DNA of 64,000 nucleotides from Anaerolineales bacterium (GTDB lineage Bacteria; Chloroflexota; Anaerolineae; Anaerolineales; Villigracilaceae), in the NCBI GenBank assembly GCA_015075725.1, contig JABTTV010000001.1, positions 4,455,223 to 4,519,222 of the forward strand, read 5' to 3'. The notes below the pieces were generated by a model. The model searched no databases. It saw only the letters and a program-made list of their open reading frames with translations, and was not told the origin of the DNA. Both the position numbers and the translations under genes were made by a program. Shown here in pieces: positions 32,715-39,594 of this stretch; position 1 is the first letter of the stretch, and each line of letters starts with the position of its first letter.

Positions 32715-33038
32715 AGCCAACAAAGCGTCCTCAGAAACCGTCTCATCTTAAGCGTCCCTGAGCTCATCCTGCGGGGCGCTGTCCCTTGAAGCACCACGCT
32801 CCCCTTCAACTTACAGCCCTAAAACCATCGATATCTTGCAGACGATCAAACGCAAAGTGGATGTACAATGGTGTTTGTTCGCTCTGGTCCACAATATCGG
32901 CAAGATCCATACCTTTGGGGCGCGGGCATAAGCCCTTTTTGAGCCCGGTCACCCCGTTCCACCGCGATCCGCGGGAAAACCTGGGCGCTTGTCCGCTTTC
33001 GCCCTCCCCAGTTCGGTTTTTCGACAGTCTCGTTAGGC
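32715..33038 (+). repeat. attC-like site g (about 324 bp) with transposase relic
   Basis: The left box AGCCAAC (32715-32721) is followed by AAAGCGTCC; the right box is GTTAGGC (33032-33038). It is nearly identical to sites e and f. 32698-33093 contains no other gene. Confidence 0.77.
32821..32931 (+). pseudogene. Relic of a transposase C-terminus (copy 4)
   Basis: The same 36-codon tail as in sites e and f, ending at 32931, with GCA instead of ATA as the last sense codon. Confidence 0.45.
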
Positions 33039-33093
33039 GTTTGCTTGAAATGTTGTAACGTCCAATAATTTCCATTCATAAGGAAATCCAAAT

Positions 33094-34071
33094 ATGAAAC
33101 AGCATAAAATCCTATATCTCTCGCAATCTGATGTAGTTTCTGTTAACCTGGGAATGGCAGAAATCATTCAACTACTTGAGACAGCATTTGATGAAAAAGG
33201 GCACGGCCGCGTTGAAATGCCGCCCAAACCAGGTATCCACCCTGGTGAGGGCGATAACTTCATCCATGCAATGCCCGCTTATATCCCGGCACTCAATTCG
33301 GCAGGCATGAAATGGGTCAGCGGTTTTCCCGAGAATGCAAAAAAGGGGCTGCCATATATTACAGGTTTGCTCATTCTCAACGACCCAGAAACCGGGATCC
33401 CGTTGGCTGTCATGGATTGCGAATGGATCACTGCCATGCGGACAGCAGCCGCTTCGGCGGTCGCGGCGAAAAAACTAGCGCGACCCTCATCTGCCAAACT
33501 AGGTATTTTGGGCTGTGGCGTGCAAGGCATAACGAACACCGAGGCACTAAGCGTATCTTTCCCCCTCGAGGAAGTTTTTGCCTACGATGTACGCCCCGAG
33601 GCAGTTAATAACTTTAGTCAGACCGTGCGGGAAAAATTGGGACTTAAAGTAATCCCTGTGCAATCACCCCGGGAAGCGGTGACCGGTTGTGACCTGGTTG
33701 TGACAGCGGGTCCGATACTAAAAAAACCGCACAAGACCATCAAGCCGGGATGGTTCGACAAAGGCGCCTTTGCGTCGCTTGTAGATTTTGATTCCTATTG
33801 GGAACCCGCAGCGATGAAGGAAGCAGATAAATTCTGCACTGACGATTTGAAACAATTTGAATATTACAAGAGTGTTGGATATTTTCAGGATGTGCCACCT
33901 ATCCATGCCGACCTGGGTGAATTGGTAGCCAGGATGAAGCCCGGTCGTGAATCACCAGATGAACGAACAATCGCGTGCAATCTTGGCGTGGCTCTGGATG
34001 ACATGGCGGTAGCTCCGACAATTTATCACCGGGCGATGGAAATTGGAATTGGCACCTGGTTGCCTCTCTAA
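33094..34071 (+). CDS. Ornithine cyclodeaminase / mu-crystallin family protein, cassette gene
   Basis: The 325 residues match the family layout: MKWVSGFPENAKKGLPYITGLLILND, then the NAD-binding Rossmann segment KLGILGCGVQGITNTEAL (GxGxxG), and a C-terminal LGVALDDMAVAPTIYHRA. Members reduce imines or deaminate amino acids with NAD(P)H. Composition is closer to that of the chromosome than the TIR gene. It forms one cassette between sites g and h; the stop codon lies 5 nt before the left box of h. Confidence 0.85.
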   Translation: MKQHKILYLSQSDVVSVNLGMAEIIQLLETAFDEKGHGRVEMPPKPGIHPGEGDNFIHAMPAYIPALNSAGMKWVSGFPENAKKGLPYITGLLILNDPETGIPLAVMDCEWITAMRTAAASAVAAKKLARPSSAKLGILGCGVQGITNTEALSVSFPLEEVFAYDVRPEAVNNFSQTVREKLGLKVIPVQSPREAVTGCDLVVTAGPILKKPHKTIKPGWFDKGAFASLVDFDSYWEPAAMKEADKFCTDDLKQFEYYKSVGYFQDVPPIHADLGELVARMKPGRESPDERTIACNLGVALDDMAVAPTIYHRAMEIGIGTWLPL

Positions 34072-34076
34072 GAACG

Positions 34077-34260
34077 GGCTAACAAAGCCTCCCCATCGTC
34101 CTTGGGGCGGGACGCTTCGCAGTCATGCATTTTTCCCTGGGAGAGCACCAGGACGGGCTGGCTTCGAGCGCGCTTCGCATCCTGCTCCCAGACGGAGTCC
34201 ATGCCCGCATGGTTGTCGAGCCCGTCGAGAGGCTCGGGGACGAGACGCACACCGTTGGCA
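34077..34260 (+). repeat. attC-like site h (184 bp)
   Basis: The left box GGCTAAC (34077-34083) is followed by AAAGC; the right box is GTTGGCA (34254-34260), with inner GACGC at 34244-34248. It lacks the transposase relic. The 3' part shares GAGCCCGTCGA-AGGCTCGGGGACGAGACGCA-like sequence with sites a and c. Two internal hairpins are visible, for example CTCCCAGACGG / CCCTGGGAGAG partners. Confidence 0.7.
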
Positions 34261-34302
34261 CGCCATCCGAAATGTTATCTCCTTTCCAAGGAAACGATTC
34301 TA

Positions 34303-35232
34303 ATGAGTCAAAATTCCCATCCTCCGATCGGCAAATTGATAAATATAGGCAGCCATCAGTTACATCTATATTCTATTGGCGAAGGGAACCCCTCGGTAAT
34401 ATTTGAATCTGGCGGCGCAAGTTGGTCGCTGGATTGGAACATGGTTCAAACCGAAGTGGCAAAGTTCACGAATGCATGTTCGTATGACCGCGCAGGGTTT
34501 GGTTGGAGCGACTCTGGACCCACTCCCCGTACAAGCGAACAAATTGTTACGGAATTACATGCTTTGTTGACAAAAGCGGAGATCAAAAAACCATATATTC
34601 TTGTTGGCGCGTCTTATGGTGGTCATACTGTCCGGCTTTTTGCCAGAAAATATCCTGAGGAAGTGGCTGGTGTTATTTTGCTTGACGCGAGACACGAAGC
34701 CATCAACTCAAAAATGCCCCCGGCATGGAAAAAACTCGAAGCGTCTGGAAAGGGAATGTATTGGTTCATGCTACTGGCATCACGATTAGGTTTGCTAAAT
34801 GCGCTGGGCAAATTAATGGGAGAAAAAGCCGCGCCACCAATAGTGATGAAATTGCCCTCTGAAATACGAACTACATATCTCGAAGTTGGATTCCAGCCAA
34901 AATATTTTCAAAGCAATCTTGATGAATTAGCCGCAAGCAGGGAGAGTGACAAGCAACTAAGCGTATCCGGCTCATTGGGAAATATTCCGCTAATCGTTTT
35001 ACGGCATGGTATCCCTGATTTGTTTGCCGGTATGCCAGTCGAACAAGCAAAACAGGCTGAAATAGTTTGGCAAGAATTACAAGCGGAATTAGCAAAACTC
35101 TCGTCTAACAGTCAGATGATTGTTGCTGAAAAAAGCGGTCATGGAATACAAATTGACCAACCAGGTTTGGTGGTTGACGCTGTTCTTCAAATGGTTGAAT
35201 CTGTTCGCAGAGTTTCAACTTCTACAAAATAA
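34303..35232 (+). CDS. Alpha/beta hydrolase, last recognisable cassette gene
   Basis: The start at ATG 34303 has AAGGA at 34288-34292; the longer open frame upstream runs through site h. The 309-residue protein shows FESGGASWSLDWN, the nucleophile elbow GASYGGHT, an acidic LLDARHEA segment and a catalytic His in KSGHGIQIDQP. It resembles esterase/haloperoxidase-type hydrolases. It follows site h, and no clear site follows it, so it is either the last cassette or sits at a decayed end. Confidence 0.82.
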   Translation: MSQNSHPPIGKLINIGSHQLHLYSIGEGNPSVIFESGGASWSLDWNMVQTEVAKFTNACSYDRAGFGWSDSGPTPRTSEQIVTELHALLTKAEIKKPYILVGASYGGHTVRLFARKYPEEVAGVILLDARHEAINSKMPPAWKKLEASGKGMYWFMLLASRLGLLNALGKLMGEKAAPPIVMKLPSEIRTTYLEVGFQPKYFQSNLDELAASRESDKQLSVSGSLGNIPLIVLRHGIPDLFAGMPVEQAKQAEIVWQELQAELAKLSSNSQMIVAEKSGHGIQIDQPGLVVDAVLQMVESVRRVSTSTK

Positions 35233-35332
35233 AGCCAATGCGCGCGGCAACCCTTCGACCCGCCTTTGTCAGTCGGGACAGGCTGTCGTGAAAAATCAAA
35301 GCATGTGATCTCCTTTATTTCATTTCCAATCG

Positions 35333-35360
35333 CCAACCGGGAGAACTCCTTGGTGGTTGG
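35333..35360. repeat. Short hairpin downstream of the cassette array
   Basis: CCAACC (35333-35338) pairs with GGTTGG (35355-35360). It resembles the outer boxes of the recombination sites but is only 28 bp and lacks the GTTRRRY ending. It may be a decayed end of the array or a simple hairpin. Confidence 0.3.
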
Positions 35361-35374
35361 AACCAGGCATAATC

Positions 35375-35426
35375 TTGACATTCTGATAACCATGCCGTAA
35401 AATACGATTAATCGGATTAATCGTAT
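35375..35426 (+). promoter_or_regulatory. Promoter and autoregulatory operator of the GntR-type gene
   Basis: TTGACA (35375-35380), a 17-bp gap and TAAAAT (35398-35403) form a near-consensus promoter. ATACGATTAAT (35402-35412) and ATTAATCGTAT (35416-35426) form a perfect 11-3-11 inverted repeat that overlaps the -10 box and the expected start point and ends 2 nt before the ATG. Binding there would block transcription, so autorepression by the encoded GntR protein is likely. Confidence 0.75.
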
Positions 35427-35428
35427 AT

Positions 35429-36109
35429 ATGCTGCGTGACCGTGTTTCCCCCAACATTTCTGAATTTTTAAAATATCTGGCCGTTCATCCGGAAGCGGAA
35501 GCCAGCCTGCCCCCTCTCGTGGAGTTGAGTCGTGAACTGGGTGTTGGCGTCGCCGCTTTGCGGGAACAGCTCGAAGTGGCTCGCGCGCTTGGGCTGGTGG
35601 AGGTCAAGCCGAGGACGGGAATGAGGCGCAAGCCTTATAACTTCGCCCCTGCCGTCCTGAAAAGCCTGGATTATGCCATCGCGCTCAATAAGGATCATTT
35701 CATGGCATTCGCCGACCTGCGGCAGCACATCGAACTGGCTTATTGGCACCAGGCTGTCAGGACTTTGACGCCCGATGATCACAAGCATTTGCACGACCTC
35801 GTCGCGCTCGCCTGGGAAAAACTGCGCGGCTCGCCTCCGGAAATCCCCCACCCCGAGCACCGCGAATTACATCTAACCATCTACCTGCGATTGGGAAATC
35901 CGTTCGTTACAGGCATATTGCAATCGTATTGGGACGCCTACGAAACCGTGGGCTTGAACTACTTCACCGATTACAACTATCTAACCCAGGTCTGGAATTA
36001 TCATCAAAAGATGGTCGACGCCATCTGCGCCAACGATGTCGACGGCGGTTTCAAAGCCCTCAGCGAACATACTGACCTGATTCACCAATTGATTTCATCG
36101 TCGCAATGA
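35429..36109 (+). CDS. GntR-family transcriptional regulator (FadR-like)
   Basis: The 226 residues hold an N-terminal winged helix-turn-helix (LPPLVELSRELGVGVAALREQLEVARALGLVEVKPRTGMR, about 30-70) and a helical C-terminal FCD-type ligand domain (FMAFADLRQHIELAYWHQAV; HRELHLTIYLRLGNPFV; a final DAICANDVDGGFKALSEHTDL). Histidines spaced in this domain could bind metal, as in FadR-like FCD proteins. It lies 22 bp upstream of korA and is likely to regulate the korAB operon as well as itself. Only about 20 nt of leader would precede the ATG. Confidence 0.85.
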   Translation: MLRDRVSPNISEFLKYLAVHPEAEASLPPLVELSRELGVGVAALREQLEVARALGLVEVKPRTGMRRKPYNFAPAVLKSLDYAIALNKDHFMAFADLRQHIELAYWHQAVRTLTPDDHKHLHDLVALAWEKLRGSPPEIPHPEHRELHLTIYLRLGNPFVTGILQSYWDAYETVGLNYFTDYNYLTQVWNYHQKMVDAICANDVDGGFKALSEHTDLIHQLISSSQ

Positions 36110-36131
36110 CGAAAAACTTTCGAGGAGTTCC

Positions 36132-38030
36132 ATGAACAAGATAGTGAACGATTTTTCGATCACGGTCGGCACCAAGAACGGTTCCGGCAGTTCGACCGCC
36201 AACAACACCATCTTGCGAGCCATCTTCAAGATGGGCATTCCCGTTTCGGGCAAGAACCTGTTCCCCTCCAACATCCAAGGTCTGCCCACGTGGTACACGA
36301 TCCGTGTGAACAAGGATGGATTCATCGCCCGCCAGGAAAAAAGCGACATCGTGATCGCGATCAACCCGGATTCGTTCGCAAAGGACCTCGCCTCGGTCAC
36401 GCCGGGCGGAGCTTTTTTCTACGCTGACGATATCAAACAGCCGATCGAGCGTGTCGATATCGCCATCTACCCGATGCCGATCAAGTCCATCGTCAAGAAC
36501 GACCCGAACGTGCCGAGCGATTTCCGCGAACTGGTGGGCAACATGGTCTATGTCGGCGTGCTGGCGCAAATGATCGCCATGGACCTGGAGACCGTCAAAG
36601 CCGCGCTCACTTTCCATTTCAAAGGCAAGCAGAAGCCGATCGACATGAACTTCAATGCGGTGAGGGCTGGCGCGGAGTGGGCGGCGGCAAATCTCGAAAA
36701 GAAAGATCCATACCAGCTCGAAGCGATGGACAAGACCGAAGGCTTGATCATGGCGGATGGCAACACCGCCGCCGCCATCGGCTCGATCTTCGGCGGAATC
36801 CAGTTTGCGGCGTGGTATCCGATCACGCCCGCCTCTTCCCTCGCCGAATCGCTGAACGATTTCCTGCCCATCCTGCGCAAACGCGATGACGGAAAACACA
36901 CCTATGCGGTCGTGCAGGCGGAAGACGAACTTGCGGCTCTCGGCATGACGGTCGGCGCGGGCTGGGCCGGCTTGCGCGCCATGACTTCCACGTCCGGTCC
37001 GGGCCTTTCGTTAATGACGGAATTCGCCGGTCTCGCTTATTACACCGAAGTCCCTGTTGTAGTATGGGACGTTCAGCGCATCGGTCCTTCCACCGGTCTG
37101 CCGACGCGTACCTCGCAGGGCGACCTGACCTTTACCGCGTTCATCGGTCACGGCGACTCGCATTCGGTGATCCTTTTACCAGGCGACGTGTACGAATGTT
37201 TTGAATTCGGCTGGAAGTCCTTCGACATAGCCGAACGACTCCAGACTCCCGTCTTCGTGCTCAGCGACCTCGACATGGGCATGAACCAATGGATGAGCAA
37301 ACCATTCCAATATCCAGACACCCCGATGGACCGCGGGAAGATCCTTTGGGAAAAGGATGTGGAAGAACTCAAAGGCAATTGGGGACGATACCGTGATGTG
37401 GATGGCGACGCCATCCCCTACCGCACGATTCCCGGCAGCACGCATCCCCTGGGTTCGTATTTCACGCGCGGGACCGGTCATGATGAGAACGCGAGATATA
37501 CGGAGGACTCGGAGACCTATGTCCGCAACATGGAACGTCTCGCCCGTAAACAGCAAACGGCGAAGCAGTACGTCCCTGCGCCGATCCTGCGCGAGACGAA
37601 AGGCGCGACGATCGGCATCCTTGCCTATGGCTCGACGGAGAACGCCATTCTCGAAGCACAAGATAAATTGGACAGGGAACACGGCATCAAATCCGAGTTC
37701 ATGCGCCTGCGCGCGATCCCGTTCACAAAGGAAGTGGATGCCTTCATCGAAAAGCACGACCAGGTCTTTGTGGTCGAAATGAACCGCGACGGACAGATGC
37801 TGCAGATCCTATACACGGAATATCCGCAATTCGCAAGCAGGTTCAGGTCTGTCGCATATCAGGACGGTCTGCCCGCGGCGGCAAAGTGGGTGCGCGAAGG
37901 GATCCTTGCGAAGTACGAGTCAGTGGGCAGTAAAAAACCCAACGCGAAGAAAACTGTTGCGAAGGCGAAAGTGGCTCCGGCTGGAAAAGCGGCGGTGAAA
38001 AAATCCGCCGGCAGGTCGAAGCGAAAGTAG
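36132..38030 (+). CDS. korA: 2-oxoacid:ferredoxin oxidoreductase, fused gamma-alpha subunit
   Basis: The 632 residues combine a gamma-type domain (about 1-190: VGTKNGSGSSTANNTILRAIFKMGIPVSGKNLFPSNIQGLPTWY) with an alpha domain (about 205-590: AWYPITPASSLAESLNDF; VVQAEDELAALGMTVGAGWAGLRAMTSTSGPGLSLM). This arrangement is that of KorA-type 2-oxoglutarate ferredoxin oxidoreductases. With KorB it oxidatively decarboxylates a 2-oxoacid to acyl-CoA and reduces ferredoxin. The last 30 residues are an unusual Lys/Ala-rich tail (residues about 600-632), like linker-histone tails. RBS GAGGAG. Confidence 0.9.
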   Translation: MNKIVNDFSITVGTKNGSGSSTANNTILRAIFKMGIPVSGKNLFPSNIQGLPTWYTIRVNKDGFIARQEKSDIVIAINPDSFAKDLASVTPGGAFFYADDIKQPIERVDIAIYPMPIKSIVKNDPNVPSDFRELVGNMVYVGVLAQMIAMDLETVKAALTFHFKGKQKPIDMNFNAVRAGAEWAAANLEKKDPYQLEAMDKTEGLIMADGNTAAAIGSIFGGIQFAAWYPITPASSLAESLNDFLPILRKRDDGKHTYAVVQAEDELAALGMTVGAGWAGLRAMTSTSGPGLSLMTEFAGLAYYTEVPVVVWDVQRIGPSTGLPTRTSQGDLTFTAFIGHGDSHSVILLPGDVYECFEFGWKSFDIAERLQTPVFVLSDLDMGMNQWMSKPFQYPDTPMDRGKILWEKDVEELKGNWGRYRDVDGDAIPYRTIPGSTHPLGSYFTRGTGHDENARYTEDSETYVRNMERLARKQQTAKQYVPAPILRETKGATIGILAYGSTENAILEAQDKLDREHGIKSEFMRLRAIPFTKEVDAFIEKHDQVFVVEMNRDGQMLQILYTEYPQFASRFRSVAYQDGLPAAAKWVREGILAKYESVGSKKPNAKKTVAKAKVAPAGKAAVKKSAGRSKRK

Positions 38031-38062
38031 TTACCGGTGACGATGAAAAGGAGTAAAAGACA

Positions 38063-39118
38063 ATGACTGAAACCCTCCCCATGGCTGGCGCGCCCGCAAA
38101 CGTGAATGCCGTCGGCCTGACAAAAAACGATTACCGCGGTTTCCCCAGCACATTGTGCCAGGGCTGCGGACACAACTCGATCTCCAACCAGATCGTTGCC
38201 GCAATGTACGAGATGAGCGTCCTGCCGGAGGACGTGATCAAATTCAGCGGCATCGGCTGTTCGTCCAAATCGCCGACCTACTTCATGAACCGTAGTTTTG
38301 GTTTCAACAGCCTGCATGGGCGCATGCCGTCCATTGCAACCGGCGCGCTCTTCGGCGATACGCGCTTGAAAGGAATCGGCGTATCCGGCGACGGCGACAC
38401 TGCCAGCATCGGCATGGGACAATTCAAACACGTCATGCGGCGCAATGTCAATCTGGTTTACATCATAGAGAACAATGGCGTCTATGGCCTGACCAAGGGT
38501 CAATTCTCCGCCACTGCTGAAAAAGGCCTGCAGTTGAAGAAACAGGGAGAGAATCCCTACATGCCGGTGGATATCTGCATGGAGGGATTGATCTCGAACG
38601 CCACCTTCGTGGCGCGTTCCTTCGCGGGCAACCCCAAGCAGGTGAAGGAATTGCTCAAGGCAGCCTTCGCCCACAAGGGCATCGCTGTGCTCGATATCAT
38701 CAGTCCGTGCGTGACCTTCAATAACCAGGAAAATGCCTATCATTCCTACGCCTGGGGCAAGGATCACGAAGAACCGCTGCACGAAATTTCCTACATCGCG
38801 CCTCGCAGCGAGATTATGCTCGAACAGGAAATGATGGAGGGCGAGATACGCGAAGTTGACATGCACGATGGTTCCACCGTCATTCTGAAAAATCTCGAAA
38901 AAGGTTACGATCCGACCAACCGCTATCAGGCTTTGCACGCGCTCGAGGAAGCCCAACAGAATAACTGGCTTCTCACCGGCTTGATCTATGTCAACACACA
39001 CAAACCCTCACTGACCGACATCTACAACCTGGTCGATACGCCGCTAAACCGCCTGACCGATGCCGAATTACGCCCCGACCGCGCGATGATCGACAAGGTC
39101 AATGAGTTGATGTTCTAA
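38063..39118 (+). CDS. korB: 2-oxoacid:ferredoxin oxidoreductase, beta subunit
   Basis: The 351-residue subunit binds thiamine diphosphate: LCQGCGHNSISNQIV near residue 31, GIGCSSKSPTYF, and the GDGDTASIGMGQFKHVMRRN...IIENNGVYGLTKGQ diphosphate/Mg motif near residue 112. The conserved cysteines would bind the [4Fe-4S] cluster. It follows korA by 32 bp with RBS AAAGGAG. A terminator follows. Confidence 0.92.
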   Translation: MTETLPMAGAPANVNAVGLTKNDYRGFPSTLCQGCGHNSISNQIVAAMYEMSVLPEDVIKFSGIGCSSKSPTYFMNRSFGFNSLHGRMPSIATGALFGDTRLKGIGVSGDGDTASIGMGQFKHVMRRNVNLVYIIENNGVYGLTKGQFSATAEKGLQLKKQGENPYMPVDICMEGLISNATFVARSFAGNPKQVKELLKAAFAHKGIAVLDIISPCVTFNNQENAYHSYAWGKDHEEPLHEISYIAPRSEIMLEQEMMEGEIREVDMHDGSTVILKNLEKGYDPTNRYQALHALEEAQQNNWLLTGLIYVNTHKPSLTDIYNLVDTPLNRLTDAELRPDRAMIDKVNELMF

Positions 39119-39132
39119 TACCCCTCACCCCC

Positions 39133-39165
39133 AGCCCCTCTCCCTTTTTGGGAGAGGGGCTTTTT
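39133..39165 (+). terminator. Rho-independent terminator of the kor operon
   Basis: AGCCCCTCTCCC (39133-39144) pairs perfectly with GGGAGAGGGGCT (39150-39161), loop TTTTT, tail TTTTT. The sequence belongs to the same repeat as 322-360. Confidence 0.85.
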
Positions 39166-39173
39166 GTTGCGTT

Positions 39174-39179
39174 TATAAT
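39174..39179 (+). promoter_or_regulatory. -10 box of arfB; apparent leaderless start
   Basis: TATAAT ends at 39179 and ATG begins at 39187, 8 nt away, with no RBS. Confidence 0.5.
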
Positions 39180-39186
39180 TTAGATA

Positions 39187-39588
39187 ATGAACAGACTCGA
39201 CAACGAAATCACGCTGGAATACATCCGCGCATCGGGACCGGGTGGACAGAATGTTAATAAGGTCGCAACGGCTGTGCAGCTGCGGTTCGATATCATCCAT
39301 TCCCCGTCGCTCGGCTCTGACTTAAAGGGACGACTGATTCGGCTTGCCGGAAAACGGGTCACCGCTGGAGGCGTGTTGATCCTCGAGGCAAAGCGCTTTC
39401 GCACGCAGGAGGCGAACCGCGCGGATGTTCTCGACAAGTTCCACGAGTTGATCCGCAAAGCGGGCGTAAAACCCAAGACGCGTCACAAGACCAAGCCAAC
39501 GAAGGCTTCAAAAGAAGAACGAATGGAGGGGAAGAAAAAACGGGGCGAGATAAAAAAGTTAAGACAAAGAAAATTCAGCATGGAATAG
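39187..39588 (+). CDS. arfB: Alternative ribosome-rescue factor (peptidyl-tRNA hydrolase ArfB)
   Basis: The 133 residues contain the release-factor GGQ motif in EYIRASGPGGQNVNKVATAVQLRF (about 12-34) and a basic C-terminal tail (KTRHKTKPTKASKEERMEGKKKRGEIKKLRQRK), which in ArfB enters the mRNA channel of stalled ribosomes. It frees stalled ribosomes by hydrolysing peptidyl-tRNA. The length matches the family (about 140). It seems to be transcribed alone from its own promoter. Confidence 0.93.
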   Translation: MNRLDNEITLEYIRASGPGGQNVNKVATAVQLRFDIIHSPSLGSDLKGRLIRLAGKRVTAGGVLILEAKRFRTQEANRADVLDKFHELIRKAGVKPKTRHKTKPTKASKEERMEGKKKRGEIKKLRQRKFSME

Positions 39589-39594
39589 CATCAA

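Larger units (their letters stand above)
26171..34260 (+). mobile_element. Integron-like gene cassette array without integrase (CALIN)
   Basis: Eight sites (26171, 27049, 28242, 29090, 30093, 31214, 32715, 34077) start with RYYYAAC-type boxes (site a is degenerate) and end with GTTRRRY-type boxes. Between successive sites lies one gene or one toxin-antitoxin pair, always on the + strand. Starts lie about 35-80 nt after the right box and stops mostly 3-45 nt before the next left box. This is the organisation of integron cassettes. The boundaries may extend to 24532 on the left and about 35232 on the right. No tyrosine recombinase of IntI type is encoded in the window. Confidence 0.75.

Noticed and set aside
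29090..33038. CRISPR-like array because of the regular near-identical repeats
   Set aside because: The repeats are about 300 bp long and separated by complete genes, not by short unique spacers; there are no cas genes.
32806..33075. Conserved - strand reading frame in the repeats (PKGMDLADIVDQ-type product, also near 30184 and 29150)
   Set aside because: It is antisense to the transposase relic, changes at its ends from copy to copy, and has no RBS.
24430..35400. A complete integron with integrase and attI
   Set aside because: No reading frame in the window looks like an IntI tyrosine recombinase, so only an attC cluster lacking an integrase can be claimed.
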